Positions 19,277 through 28,976 of a stretch of DNA of 64,000 bases are shown piece by piece (position 1 is the first letter of the stretch; each line of letters starts with the position of its first letter). The stretch is from Microcoleus sp036704825 (lineage in GTDB: Bacteria > Cyanobacteriota > Cyanobacteriia > Cyanobacteriales > Microcoleaceae), in the NCBI GenBank assembly GCA_036704825.1, contig JAUBSN010000004.1:107743-171742 (forward strand), written 5' to 3'. The translations under genes were made by a program, and so were the position numbers. The notes beneath the pieces were generated by a model. That model did not search any database. It saw only the letters and a program-made list of their open reading frames with translations, and was not told the origin of the DNA.

Positions 19277-19773
19277 ACCACACCACGCCAATAACACGCG
19301 ATATCATATCAAGAATTGTTTTTTCAGGATACAGTTCGCTAGAGATTTTGTACAAAATTCTCTGCGCGTCCCTAGATTTGAGGGACTTGTAGAGATGTTT
19401 GTCTTGTATCCTATATGACTTAGTACCGAGTAGTTTTCCGGAACAGTCACAGCTCGAAAATTGCAGGTAACAGAAAACGGGGTCTGGGGTCGGGACCAAT
19501 AGATTAATTTTGGGTGGTTGCATACTCCTGCATTCTTTCTATTTCGATCCGCCCGCTGTGCTGGGATACGGCAGCAAAAGCCCCACAACCTTTCTACCAA
19601 GATTGAGGGTAAAACCCATAAGGATTTACAAACACTACCACGAACAACAAAATTTCGCTCGTTTTGTAGTCATTTATCTACTCCTACGGTCATTTTTTTT
19701 GAAAGTTAGAGATTGACACGATTCAGTTATAGTATATATAAAAAAAATAGACCGTTGTGAGGTATGGGGGCGA

Positions 19774-19822
19774 GCCCGATGCCCGATGCCCGATGCCCGA
19801 TGCTCCATGCCCGATGCCCCAT
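19774..19822. repeat. Heptamer short tandem repeat (GCCCGAT)n
   Basis: Four perfect GCCCGAT units are followed by three variants (GCTCCAT, GCCCGAT, GCCCCAT), all in seven-base phase. This is the STRR type of repeat of filamentous cyanobacteria. Confidence 0.85.
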
Positions 19823-20343
19823 GCCCTACGAGCACCTGATGTTACTGAGAAATGCTATATTCTGACTTTATTGTATATATACAAGGTATGCAGTCAGTCG
19901 AAATAGTCGCAAAGCCCCAGATCGAACAAAATCATTGGTTTTGATCTAGAAACCGATCGACGTTCTGGGCAGTCCTTAAAATTTTTACCACTGCGCTAAG
20001 TATATCTACCCTCAAAACTTTTTCGGTCGCCCACAAAGAAATGCTCGGGCGGTCGATCGCGCATTCAAAACAAGTTGGGATTAATATTGGCAAGGTTAAT
20101 CATCCAGTCCCGAACCCACTCCAACGATCAGAACGGGGTTTTTTAAGTCTTATTGAAGGTTTGAACGAATTAAGGGGGTTGAAAAAACCGGTCTCAGCGT
20201 CCAGGACTGTCGTCGAAACTAGGGTCGTCTGGGGGTCGATCGCCGATGTAAAGCGAGAGTTTTCCGATCGACGAGCTTACGGTTAAAAGTGTATAAACAT
20301 AAAATTGGCGCGATGTCTGTATTAATCCTGATTTTGGGGAAAT

Positions 20344-21060
20344 ATGGGAAAAATAGCGATTTTGGGGGGGACTTTTGACCCGGTTCACTGGGGTCACGTG
20401 TTGGTAGCCGAGACGGCTGCGAGTCAATTTGCTCTAGATCGAGTCATTTGGGTACCCGATCGCTCTCCTCCTCACAAGTGGCGCCCGGATTTGGCAAGTT
20501 TTGAGCGGCGGCGGGAAATGCTTGCTTTGGCGATCGCCCATCGCCCAGACTTCGTAATTGCGCCGCCCTCGACAAATCCCTCCGACAGTTCTTTTGCGAT
20601 CGACACCCTGCTGTATTTGCAAAAATTGTATCCCGGCGATCGTCGCTGGTACTGGATTATTGGTAGCGACGCACTCCTTACTCTCCCCAAATGGCACCGG
20701 TGCGCCGAAATTGCCGGGTTGTGCGACTGGTTGGTGGCCCCGCGTCCGACTCGCGGAGATCCAGAGACAGCAGAAAGCGGGGAGATTGACGGAGTGTCGG
20801 AGTGGGGAGATTGTCCGGGTGGAAAACCCCTCGATTCCGGGGGGGACAAGATGCAGGTTCAGGCAAATGCTGTGGGCCGGCGAGTTGCCGAACAAATGGC
20901 TCTTTTGGACGTGGAAATTCGCTGGGAGGTGCTTTCGATGGCGGCGATCGAGATTTCGTCGAGCCACATCCGCCGCTGCTGCGCCGAAAGTCGCAACCTG
21001 CGCTACTTAGTCCCGGAAGTTGTACGAACTTATATTGCGGCCCATCAGCTTTACCAGTAA
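20344..21060 (+). CDS. nadD: Nicotinate-nucleotide adenylyltransferase
   Basis: The enzyme adenylates nicotinate mononucleotide to deamido-NAD in NAD synthesis. The nucleotidyltransferase signature GGTFDPVHWGH (G-x-F-x-P-x-H-x-G-H) is at residues 8-18 and the second signature ISSSHIRR (S-S-x-x-I-R) is near residue 213. An insert of about 40 residues (about 135-178, rich in G, D and E) separates the core from the C-terminal part and makes the protein 238 residues, longer than most NadD. The related NMN-specific family is possible, but the motifs fit NadD well. Confidence 0.9.
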   Translation: MGKIAILGGTFDPVHWGHVLVAETAASQFALDRVIWVPDRSPPHKWRPDLASFERRREMLALAIAHRPDFVIAPPSTNPSDSSFAIDTLLYLQKLYPGDRRWYWIIGSDALLTLPKWHRCAEIAGLCDWLVAPRPTRGDPETAESGEIDGVSEWGDCPGGKPLDSGGDKMQVQANAVGRRVAEQMALLDVEIRWEVLSMAAIEISSSHIRRCCAESRNLRYLVPEVVRTYIAAHQLYQ

Positions 21061-21238
21061 CCAGCGGCAGAAAGCCGAATGCCTTCTGCCTTGCAAATTC
21101 TGCCTTCTAGAAAAGTTCCAGCTTTTTTGATAAACACAAAAAGTTAGAAAGGATCGACCTTTGCGATATGATCTTGTCTCATAAGTCAATTCTTAAATTT
21201 TTCCAAAATTTAAGCCTGAGCTAGAGGCTGCCATCGTT

Positions 21239-21246
21239 AGGAGGTA
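21239..21246 (+). promoter_or_regulatory. Strong ribosome-binding site that fixes the GTG start of gap2
   Basis: TAGGAGGT precedes the GTG at 21252 by five bases. It supports use of the non-ATG start and efficient translation. Confidence 0.8.
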
Positions 21247-21251
21247 CTAAA

Positions 21252-22271
21252 GTGATTCGAGTCGCGATCAATGGTTTTGGACGTATTGGGCGCAGTTTTG
21301 CGCGCTGCTGGCTGGGCAGAGAAAACAGCCAGCTAGAGTTGGTAGCTATTAATGACACTTCCGATCCCAGAAGTAATGCTCACTTGCTCAGATACGATTC
21401 CATGATGGGAACGTTGAAGAATGTGGACATCAGTGCGGATGAAAATTCCATTACCCTAAATGGGAAGACAGTTAAATGCGTGAGCGATCGCAACCCGCTA
21501 AACTTGCCTTGGAAAGATTGGGGTATTGATCTGATTATTGAATCGACCGGTGTCTTCGTTGACCAAGCTGGTGCATCGAAGCATATCACTGCCGGCGCTA
21601 AAAAAGTGCTAATTACCGCTCCCGGCAAGGGTTCTGAAGTTGGCACTTACGTGATCGGAGTCAACGACAACACCTACAAGCACAGTGACTACACGGTCAT
21701 CAGCAATGCTAGCTGTACTACCAACTGTCTGGCTCCTGTACTGAAAGTGCTGCACGAAAATTTTGGCATCGTCAAAGGCATGATGACCACTACCCACAGC
21801 TATACTGGCGACCAGCGCTTGCTGGATGCCAGCCACCGCGACTTGCGGCGGGCCCGGGCGGCAGCAATGAATATTGTGCCGACTTCTACCGGAGCGGCCC
21901 AAGCTGTGGCTTTGGTGATTCCAGAATTGAAGGGCAAGTTAAACGGTATTGCCATGCGCGTGCCGACTCCCAATGTGTCCGTAGTCGATTTTGTGGCTCA
22001 GGTAGAGAAAAAGACTTTTACCGAGCAAGTAAATCAAGTGTTCAAAGAAGCTGCCTCTGGTTCCATGAAAGGGATTTTGGAGTACAACGATTTGCCTTTA
22101 GTTTCCTGCGACTATCGCGGAAGCGATGCTTCTTCGATTCTGGATTCCAGCTTGACGCTGGTGATGGATGGCGACATGGTGAAGCTGTTGGCTTGGTACG
22201 ACAATGAGTGGGGCTACAGTCAGCGGGTGGTTGACTTGGCTGAATTAGTCGCCCAAAAGTGGGAAGCCTAG
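21252..22271 (+). CDS. gap2: Glyceraldehyde-3-phosphate dehydrogenase, Gap2-type
   Basis: The 339-residue product interconverts 1,3-bisphosphoglycerate and glyceraldehyde-3-phosphate. The Rossmann start is IRVAINGFGRIGRSFARC, the catalytic Cys lies in SNASCTTNCLAP, and the phosphate-site segments include TTTHSYTGDQRLLDASH. The sequence and length match the Gap2 form of cyanobacteria and plastids, which works in the Calvin cycle and gluconeogenesis with NADPH or NADH. The start is GTG, with the strong ribosome-binding site AGGAGGT a few bases upstream. It is monocistronic, with about 420 bases before the next gene. Confidence 0.97.
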   Translation: MIRVAINGFGRIGRSFARCWLGRENSQLELVAINDTSDPRSNAHLLRYDSMMGTLKNVDISADENSITLNGKTVKCVSDRNPLNLPWKDWGIDLIIESTGVFVDQAGASKHITAGAKKVLITAPGKGSEVGTYVIGVNDNTYKHSDYTVISNASCTTNCLAPVLKVLHENFGIVKGMMTTTHSYTGDQRLLDASHRDLRRARAAAMNIVPTSTGAAQAVALVIPELKGKLNGIAMRVPTPNVSVVDFVAQVEKKTFTEQVNQVFKEAASGSMKGILEYNDLPLVSCDYRGSDASSILDSSLTLVMDGDMVKLLAWYDNEWGYSQRVVDLAELVAQKWEA

Positions 22272-22693
22272 TACCCGAAGGCAGAAGGTCTCAGTCATTC
22301 GGCAGAAGGTAAAAAATTTTGATATTTTGTACTTTTGAGTCGATTTCTAGCTAACTGGTTATTTCTGTTTTCGAGCGGTAGAGACTTTTGGCAGTCGATC
22401 GTTGGCGAGTACAAAATGAAGTACAGTAGGGACACGGCAGTGCCGTGTCCCTACTACGTGCTTGTGCTGCTGCTCCCAGCTATCGATCGAATTTTTTGCA
22501 ACAATACTTCGATCGGGCTTTCGGGTCTGCTTGATGATAAATTTGTTGTTTGTTTGGAGTAAGCGCTTAAACTTGCTCTGGTCATTCCTCGGAAAATCCA
22601 AAATATTAAAAATAATAAAAATTACGACTATAAAAGTTAAACAACTGGAAAAATAGCAACAGCTACGGTAGAGTTTTGAAAGCAAAATCTGAT
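22272..22693. other. Intergenic region between gap2 and gmd
   Basis: About 420 bases, AT-rich towards the right end. The region holds a palindrome (22425-22455) and otherwise nothing recognisable. It marks the boundary between housekeeping genes and the glycan island, and must carry the gmd promoter. Confidence 0.5.
22425..22455. repeat. 31-base perfect palindrome (GTAGGGACACGGCA family)
   Basis: AGTAGGGACACGGCA, one G, then its exact reverse complement. Sequences of this kind are dispersed repeats in many cyanobacteria. It is too tight for a normal terminator loop but would extrude as a cruciform in DNA. It lies about 150 bases after the gap2 stop. Confidence 0.75.
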
Positions 22694-23665
22694 ATGAAAA
22701 AAGCGTTAATTAGCGGTATATCAGGTCAGGACGGAGCTTATTTAGCTAAACTGTTGCTCGATCGAGGTTATGAAGTTTGCGGCACATCCAGGGACGCCCA
22801 AATTTCTAGTTTCGGAAACCTGGCCCGTTTGGGCATCCGAGACAGAGTAAAACTAGAATCCATGTCTCTCAACGATTTTCGCAGCGTCTTGCAAGTGCTT
22901 GCCAAAATAGAGCCAGATGAGGTGTACAATCTAGCAGGTCAAAGTTCCGTCGGTCTGTCTTTTGAACAGCCCGTAGAAACTCTCGAAAGTATTGCCACAG
23001 GAACATTGAATCTGTTAGAAGCAATTCGGTTTACAGGCGGAAAAATTAAACTTTACAATGCCAGTTCCAGCGAATGTTTTGGAGACACCGGAGGCAGTGC
23101 AGCGGATGAATATACGCCTTTTCGCCCCAGAAGCCCCTACGCCGTGGCAAAAGCAACAGCTTTTTGGGAAGTAGCAAATTATCGGGAAGCCTACAATTTG
23201 TTTGCGTGTTCTGGTATTCTGTTCAATCACGAGTCGCCGCTGCGGCCGGAGAGGTTCGTCACCCAAAAAATTGTATCTGTTGTCTGCCGAATTGCTGCAG
23301 GTAGTTCCGAAAAATTGCATTTGGGAAATATTTCAGTGCAGCGGGACTGGGGTTGGGCGCCGGAATATGTGGAGGCGATGTATTTGATGTTGCAGCAGGA
23401 TGAACCGGACGATTATGTAATTGCTACGGGTGTAAGTTATCCTTTGGAAGAGTTTGTGCAGACAGCCTTTGTTGCTGCGGGTTTGGATTGGCAGGAACAT
23501 TTAGTAACGGATGCGAGTCTTTACAGACCGACGGAGATTGCTGTAGGGAGGGGAAATCCGGGTAAGGCAAAAGAAAAATTGGGATGGGAGGCGAAGTATA
23601 AGATGCAGGATGTGGTGAGGATGATGGTGGAGGCAAGGCAGATTGGAGGGGAAATTATCAGGTGA
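22694..23665 (+). CDS. gmd: GDP-mannose 4,6-dehydratase
   Basis: This short-chain dehydratase converts GDP-D-mannose to GDP-4-keto-6-deoxymannose, the precursor of GDP-L-fucose and GDP-D-rhamnose. ISGISGQDGAYLAKLLLDRG is the NADP-binding motif, YNLAGQSSVGLSF and NASSSECFGD hold the conserved Ser/Glu, and SPYAVAKA contains the catalytic YxxxK. FNHESPLRPERFVTQKI and GNISVQRDWGWAPEYVEAM match Gmd strongly. The ATG at 22694 is chosen; an upstream TTG would add six residues. No fucose synthase or RMD gene follows directly, so the last reduction must be encoded elsewhere. It heads the glycan island. Confidence 0.93.
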   Translation: MKKALISGISGQDGAYLAKLLLDRGYEVCGTSRDAQISSFGNLARLGIRDRVKLESMSLNDFRSVLQVLAKIEPDEVYNLAGQSSVGLSFEQPVETLESIATGTLNLLEAIRFTGGKIKLYNASSSECFGDTGGSAADEYTPFRPRSPYAVAKATAFWEVANYREAYNLFACSGILFNHESPLRPERFVTQKIVSVVCRIAAGSSEKLHLGNISVQRDWGWAPEYVEAMYLMLQQDEPDDYVIATGVSYPLEEFVQTAFVAAGLDWQEHLVTDASLYRPTEIAVGRGNPGKAKEKLGWEAKYKMQDVVRMMVEARQIGGEIIR

Positions 23666-23672
23666 AAATAGG

Positions 23673-23951
23673 GAGGCAGAATATCCAACGGCTAATGAGT
23701 GGTATAAGGCTAATCACCGTGATTAAAAAAAATATCGAGGCGAGGGGATAGCTTATAGTAACAAAGGGATGATTAGTTGCGATCGCCATTATCGAAAGAT
23801 GAAGGACGGGATTCGGGCTGATATACCTAAAGTGGGTTATTTACTCGATCGTATATTTGAAAGTGAATTTGTGGAATCAGTTAGGTTTTATCCTGTCAGG
23901 ATGAGGTCTTTGAAATCTCGCGATTGGCAGCCAAGATATGTTAATCTCTAA
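23673..23951 (+). pseudogene. Degenerate copy of the DUF5678-like gene at 31796
   Basis: Reading from 23673 gives EAEYPTANEWYKANHRD, a TAA at 23724-23726, then KKYRGEGIAYSNKGMISCDR and FESEFVESVRFYPVRMRSLK. This aligns along its whole length with the 85-residue protein at 31796. The in-frame TAA breaks it, and no ATG or ribosome-binding site is visible at the front. Where the 31796 copy has a TAG stop, this copy has TGG (Trp) and continues for seven codons (QPRYVNL) to TAA. It lies eight bases after gmd. Confidence 0.8.
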
Positions 23952-24020
23952 ACACTGCAAAAAAAAGCTAGTTCAGAAAGACTGTAGTTTTGTGTAAAAA
24001 AATGTATAGGAGTAATTGAG

Positions 24021-27000
24021 ATGGGTTTGGGAGATTGCAAACAGCTAATGTTGGTGCTGAAAAATGAATATAATTTGCCAACATTTGTAGAGACGGGGAC
24101 TTGGAAAGGTGGCACCTCGGTGTGGGCGGCACAGCATTTCCAACAGGTCTTTACAATAGAATTTGCCAAGCATATATATGAATCAACATCTAGTACGTAT
24201 AGCCATATAAAAAATATAGAATTTTTGTGGGGTCATACAAAAGAACAACTTAAATTCGTTGTTCCTCAACTTAATGAGCCTGCTCTGTTTTGGTTAGATG
24301 CTCATTGGATGGGTGGCGGTACAGCAGGAGAAGATGATGAGTGTCCGCTGCTTGAAGAATTGGAAATAATCAATAATTCAGAATGCGAACATTTTATCCT
24401 GATTGACGATGCTCGATTGTTTTTGTCTCCCCCACCAACTCCTCACCGTATAGAACAGTGGCCGAGCCTTAATGAAATAATTGCTACACTATCGGCGAAA
24501 ACAAGCAGATATACCGTTATTTTTGAAGATGCCATAGTTTCTGTGCCTGAAGGAGCGAAATCAGTTTTAGCTCAGTTTTGTCAAGATGCTAATACTAAGG
24601 CATGGGAAGAGTTTTCGCGAACAGGTGAACTGCGGGTAGCTACTGCTTTGCCCAAGCACCCAGAAGAAAAGAAAGAAACCGAAAAAATAATAAATACCAC
24701 CTTTCAAAGTAGTGGTGAAAGCCAAGTTATCGCGAGATTTATTAAGGGAAACAATGTAGTTTTTGATGTAGGTGCTAATGCTGGGGATTGGACAGCGGAA
24801 GTGGTGAGCCAAGGAAATGATGTAGAAATTCACCTGTTTGAACCAATTCCTCATGTCTACAAAAAGCTGATTCAGAACCTAGATAAAAAAATAATTTCAA
24901 ACAATCTAGCTGTAGGGCAGAAGGAAGAAGTTAAGACATTTTATTATTACGAAGCCAATCCACTATTGAGTACATTTTACCGCCGATTCGATGTTGAAAA
25001 AGAAGGGTGGCTGAATCCGCCTAAAGAAATACCAGTTTTGACGACAACTATCGACAATTACTGTCAGCGCCACGGCATTAAAAGAATTAATTTTATCAAA
25101 ATAGATGTTGAGGGCGGCGAATTAGACGTTCTATATGGAGCTAAATATTTTCTAGAAACAGGCAGAGTAGATTATCTGCAATTTGAATATGGTGGAACTT
25201 ATCTGGATTCAAAAACAACGTTAAAAGAAGCATTTGAGTATTTGCAAAAATTCCGGTATTCAATTTTTAAGATTTTGCCGGATAGGTTAGAATACAAACC
25301 CACCTTTTTGCCAGAGGATGAAAACTTTGAGTTCAGCAATTTCTTGGCTGTCAATGAGCGATTCCGCTCCAATGTTTTGGGTGAAGTAACCGACGGAAAG
25401 CTTAACATACAGGAACTTTGTCGGCAGTATGCCATCGCGCCGCGTGGCGTGATTCATGTTGGGGCTCATGAAGGCACAGAAATCACCGCATATCAACAAA
25501 TGGGCGCGCAAAAAGTGCTGTTCGTAGAAGCCAACCCAGCGGTATTTGAACGCTTGCAAGCCAATCTAACCGGGATGCCCGATGTCCGATCTGTCAACTG
25601 TGCGATCGGCGATCGCAATGGTAGTGTGGATTTGCACGTTACTTCCTTCGATCAAAGCAGTTCAATTCTGCAATTGAAGCGCCATCAAGAGATTTATCCC
25701 CACATCACGGAAACTCATCAAATAACTGTACAGTCGAAAACACTCGATACTCTACTGCAAGAACAGGAACTCAATCCTTCAGACTTTAATATCTTAAATA
25801 TAGATATCCAAGGTGCAGAACTCTTGGCTTTGCAAGGAGCAACCAATTGGTTAAAATCTGTTGAGTTAATCAACACAGAAGTTAATTACGAAGAACTGTA
25901 TGAAGGCTGCGCGTTAATTGACCAGTTAGACGAATTTCTCGAAGGACACGGTTTTCAGCGGGTAGCAACCACAACCCCAATTCACCCATCTTGGGGAGAT
26001 GCAATCTATGTGAAAAAACCAGCGATTACCTCATCCGTACTCGGCATGGAGAATATGGGCCGGTTGGGAAATCAAATATTTCTGTATGCGTTTTTGAGAA
26101 CTTACGCAAGGGAACACAATCTCAGGGTAGAAACACCCGCTTGGATCGGTCAGTATCTATTCGGTCACAATGATGCGCCTATTTCTCAGCCTTTACATCT
26201 AGTTGGAGAACAAGCGCAGCCTTACAAACTTTCCGAGTCGGCAATTCTCAATGTACCGGAACCTTTTAAAAATGTAGACTTCCACGGCTATTTTCAGTTT
26301 CACACTCAATATCACGCCCAACATAAAGAATATTTCCAATCTTTATTCAAACCTGTACCAGAAGTCGCAGCGAAGGTGATAGAAGCTCTAGATATTTTGC
26401 GTTCCAAAGGTAAAACAGTTGTTGGATTGCATTTGCGGCGCGGTGATTACAGAAGCATTCATACTGTTGTGCCGTATCTGACCGTTGCTCCCAGTGGATG
26501 GTACAAGGAATGGCTGGACGGCCTGTGGGAAACTCTAGATGAACCCGTCTTGTTTATAGCTAGCGATGAAATCGAAACGGTTGTCGGGGATTTTGCGGAT
26601 TACAACCCGATAACAGTCAAAGATTTGGGTGTAGAAATGCCAGAAGCACCTTTCTATCCTGATTTTTACATTTTGAGCCAATGTGATGTCTTGGCTATTT
26701 CCAATAGCACATTTTCATTTGCCGCATCGATGCTGAATGAACGGTGCAAATTTTTCTTCCGTCCCCACTTGCAAAAACAAAAACTAATTCCCTACGATCC
26801 CTGGAACAGCGAACCCTTGTTACGGGACAATCCTAATGATGTGCCAGCAACAGGATCTCAAAAACCAATAAAAATTTTGAATATTCAAGAGGTGTCATTA
26901 ATCTCTCCTGAAGATCCCGATTTGCTGTGGGGATTTAATATAGAGGCTCCGACGATTGGAACCACGGTAAATCCTAGTAATATTTTGATTGGGGGTTGGG

Positions 27001-28919
27001 TGATAGGTAAAAAGTCTCCGGCTGTTAAAGTTGAGTTAACTCGCGACGGTGAAGTTATTCGCGAAATTACTGTAAATCAGCGCCGCCCAGATGTAGCCGC
27101 AGTTTTTACGGGAGTACCGTTAGCAGAAAATAGCGGTTATGCGACCGAATGGGAAGTAACAGGAACGCTGGCTGAATGCGAAATATTTATCCAAGCTGTA
27201 TTAGCAGATGATACTCGTGTCAATATTGGATTAGTTCGGCTGCAAGAAATTATCTATTCGGCTCCCAAAGACAGCCTCAGAGAAAAGTGCAAACTGAGCG
27301 TGTGTGCAATTATGAAAGATGAGGCTCCATACCTTATAGAGTGGTTGGAGTTTCATAAAATAGTTGGTGTTGAAAGGTTTTACTTATACAACAATAACAG
27401 TAGTGATAATACTCTAGATATTGTTCAGCCCTACATTCAAGTCGGTGAAGTTGTTTTGCACGACTGGCCATTTAGCCCTAAACAACAAGCTTCGGCCTAT
27501 GAACATTGTCTGGAAGAATACAAACAAGAATCTGAGTGGATAGCTTTTCTAGATTTAGATGAGTTTTTGTTCCCCACAGAAAAGGAAAAGTTAACAGAAG
27601 TATTAGAAGAGTTTGATTCCGTACCAGCCGTGGGAGTCAATACGTTAACTTTTGGCTCTTCAGGTCATGAAGCTAGACCGGCAGGCTTACAAATTGAAAA
27701 TTTCACTACACGCTCCACAGACAATTTTGAAGTCAATAGGTATGTAAAAAGTATTGTTCGTCCCGAACAAATACTTCGCCCAAACTGTCCGCACTTTTTC
27801 ATTACCAATAATGAAGCTTTTTCTGTTACAGAAAATAAAGAACCCTTAAGAGGTTCTATATCTGAAAAACTTTCAGTGCAAAAGCTGCGGATAAATCATT
27901 ACTATACTAGGTCGAAACAGGAAATGAAAGAAAAAGTTATGCGCGGGGATGCTTTTTTCCCTTGGCAAAAAGCTTTGTCTGTTCTAGAAGCTAGAGATCG
28001 CAATGAGGTTGAAGATTTAACGATTCAACGTTTTGTTCCTAAGTTGAGGCAAGCTGTTGATTCAATTATATCTCAATCTCGAGTAGCGCAGATTTTAACT
28101 GAAGAGTGGCGCTTGCAATCAAAGCTGTACCAGATGCAAATGGAATTAGAGGAATCTCAGAAAAAATTGCACCAAACTCCCGGGAGATTTGAGCAATTTA
28201 CAACTCAACAGCAACAAGTTAAAGATGATCTGCAACCAATTAAAGAAGAACTTGAAATCAGGCAGGTTCAATACCACAAAACTCAGGAAGAACTCGCGCA
28301 AACCAAGTCTCAGCTAATAAAAGTTCAGACTAAAATGCAAGAGATTGAGAGCGCAGTGGTTCCGTTAACTCAACTGGCCGAATTGTATTTGACTCAAGGA
28401 AAGTTAGAAGATGCGATCGCAGTTTGCGAGCAAGTATTAAAGATTCAACCCAAATTCGCTCCGGCGTACAAGACTTTGGGGAATGCTTTCCAAGCTCAGG
28501 GTAAACTAGAGGAGGCCAAGAATTGCTACCTTCGCGCTCTGGAAATTCAGTCTGATTTTGCTCCCGCTTTAGCAAACCTGGGGACTATTCACGCACAGCA
28601 TCACAATTGGCAAGAGGCGATAGCCTGTTACCAAAAAGCGATCGCGATTCAACCGAATTTTGCTGGCGTTTACCGGAACTTGTCTAGGGTATTTTCGCAA
28701 ATTGGCAAGCTAGATGAAGCTGTCGAGTCTTCTTATGCAGCCGTGATTTTGGAACCTCAAACAACGGCGGAGGAATACTTTAACCTTGGCAATACTCTAT
28801 TACAGCAAGGTAAGCACGAGCGGGCGATCGTATGTTACCGCAGGGCTGTTTATTTAAACCCAAATTTGTCTGAGGCTCATGACAAGTTAAGTGAAGTTAT
28901 GTCTGTTGTTGCGGAGTAA
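24021..28919 (+). CDS. Modular methyltransferase-fucosyltransferase-glycosyltransferase-TPR protein
   Basis: The 1632 residues contain, in order: a methyltransferase-like fold (about 1-215, FVETGTWKGGTS); FkbM-type methyltransferase 1 (about 240-447, VVFDVGANAGDW, FIKIDVEGGELDVL); FkbM-type methyltransferase 2 (about 470-666, VIHVGAHEGTE, LNIDIQGAELLAL); a GT11-like alpha-fucosyltransferase domain (about 674-937, GRLGNQIFLYAF, HLRRGDY); a beta-sandwich domain (about 967-1075); a GT92/GT2-like transferase (about 1091-1313, LDLDEFLFP); a coiled coil (about 1357-1443); and TPRs (about 1447-1632). It probably builds and methylates a surface glycan, with GDP-fucose plausible as donor given gmd next door. 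There is no signal peptide. The TPR array stops early. Confidence 0.88.
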   Translation: MGLGDCKQLMLVLKNEYNLPTFVETGTWKGGTSVWAAQHFQQVFTIEFAKHIYESTSSTYSHIKNIEFLWGHTKEQLKFVVPQLNEPALFWLDAHWMGGGTAGEDDECPLLEELEIINNSECEHFILIDDARLFLSPPPTPHRIEQWPSLNEIIATLSAKTSRYTVIFEDAIVSVPEGAKSVLAQFCQDANTKAWEEFSRTGELRVATALPKHPEEKKETEKIINTTFQSSGESQVIARFIKGNNVVFDVGANAGDWTAEVVSQGNDVEIHLFEPIPHVYKKLIQNLDKKIISNNLAVGQKEEVKTFYYYEANPLLSTFYRRFDVEKEGWLNPPKEIPVLTTTIDNYCQRHGIKRINFIKIDVEGGELDVLYGAKYFLETGRVDYLQFEYGGTYLDSKTTLKEAFEYLQKFRYSIFKILPDRLEYKPTFLPEDENFEFSNFLAVNERFRSNVLGEVTDGKLNIQELCRQYAIAPRGVIHVGAHEGTEITAYQQMGAQKVLFVEANPAVFERLQANLTGMPDVRSVNCAIGDRNGSVDLHVTSFDQSSSILQLKRHQEIYPHITETHQITVQSKTLDTLLQEQELNPSDFNILNIDIQGAELLALQGATNWLKSVELINTEVNYEELYEGCALIDQLDEFLEGHGFQRVATTTPIHPSWGDAIYVKKPAITSSVLGMENMGRLGNQIFLYAFLRTYAREHNLRVETPAWIGQYLFGHNDAPISQPLHLVGEQAQPYKLSESAILNVPEPFKNVDFHGYFQFHTQYHAQHKEYFQSLFKPVPEVAAKVIEALDILRSKGKTVVGLHLRRGDYRSIHTVVPYLTVAPSGWYKEWLDGLWETLDEPVLFIASDEIETVVGDFADYNPITVKDLGVEMPEAPFYPDFYILSQCDVLAISNSTFSFAASMLNERCKFFFRPHLQKQKLIPYDPWNSEPLLRDNPNDVPATGSQKPIKILNIQEVSLISPEDPDLLWGFNIEAPTIGTTVNPSNILIGGWVIGKKSPAVKVELTRDGEVIREITVNQRRPDVAAVFTGVPLAENSGYATEWEVTGTLAECEIFIQAVLADDTRVNIGLVRLQEIIYSAPKDSLREKCKLSVCAIMKDEAPYLIEWLEFHKIVGVERFYLYNNNSSDNTLDIVQPYIQVGEVVLHDWPFSPKQQASAYEHCLEEYKQESEWIAFLDLDEFLFPTEKEKLTEVLEEFDSVPAVGVNTLTFGSSGHEARPAGLQIENFTTRSTDNFEVNRYVKSIVRPEQILRPNCPHFFITNNEAFSVTENKEPLRGSISEKLSVQKLRINHYYTRSKQEMKEKVMRGDAFFPWQKALSVLEARDRNEVEDLTIQRFVPKLRQAVDSIISQSRVAQILTEEWRLQSKLYQMQMELEESQKKLHQTPGRFEQFTTQQQQVKDDLQPIKEELEIRQVQYHKTQEELAQTKSQLIKVQTKMQEIESAVVPLTQLAELYLTQGKLEDAIAVCEQVLKIQPKFAPAYKTLGNAFQAQGKLEEAKNCYLRALEIQSDFAPALANLGTIHAQHHNWQEAIACYQKAIAIQPNFAGVYRNLSRVFSQIGKLDEAVESSYAAVILEPQTTAEEYFNLGNTLLQQGKHERAIVCYRRAVYLNPNLSEAHDKLSEVMSVVAE

Positions 28920-28973
28920 GATGAAGCGATCGCTTATTATCAAAAAGCGATCGAACTTCCTGCACCAATCTAG
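28920..28973 (+). pseudogene. In-frame tail of a TPR repeat beyond the stop
   Basis: Directly after the TAA of the 1632-residue gene, and in the same frame, 17 codons read DEAIAYYQKAIELPAPI and end at TAG (28971-28973). This is a textbook TPR helix. The TAA at 28917-28919 therefore probably arose by mutation inside the TPR array. Confidence 0.65.
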
Positions 28974-28976
28974 AAC

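Larger units (their letters stand above)
19262..20343. other. Long intergenic region between murC and nadD
   Basis: About 1080 bases lie between two divergent genes. Visible features are the murC leader, a possible promoter on the plus strand (TTGACA at 19713-19718 and TATATA at 19735-19740), and a heptamer tandem repeat (19774-19822). Several short reading frames exist on both strands but lack ribosome-binding sites and recognisable protein features. No RNA gene was recognised, though the promoter-like site leaves room for a small RNA. Confidence 0.45.

Noticed and set aside
20041..20427. Small overlapping frames on both strands before nadD
   Set aside because: No ribosome-binding site, no conserved pattern, and composition like the surrounding non-coding DNA.
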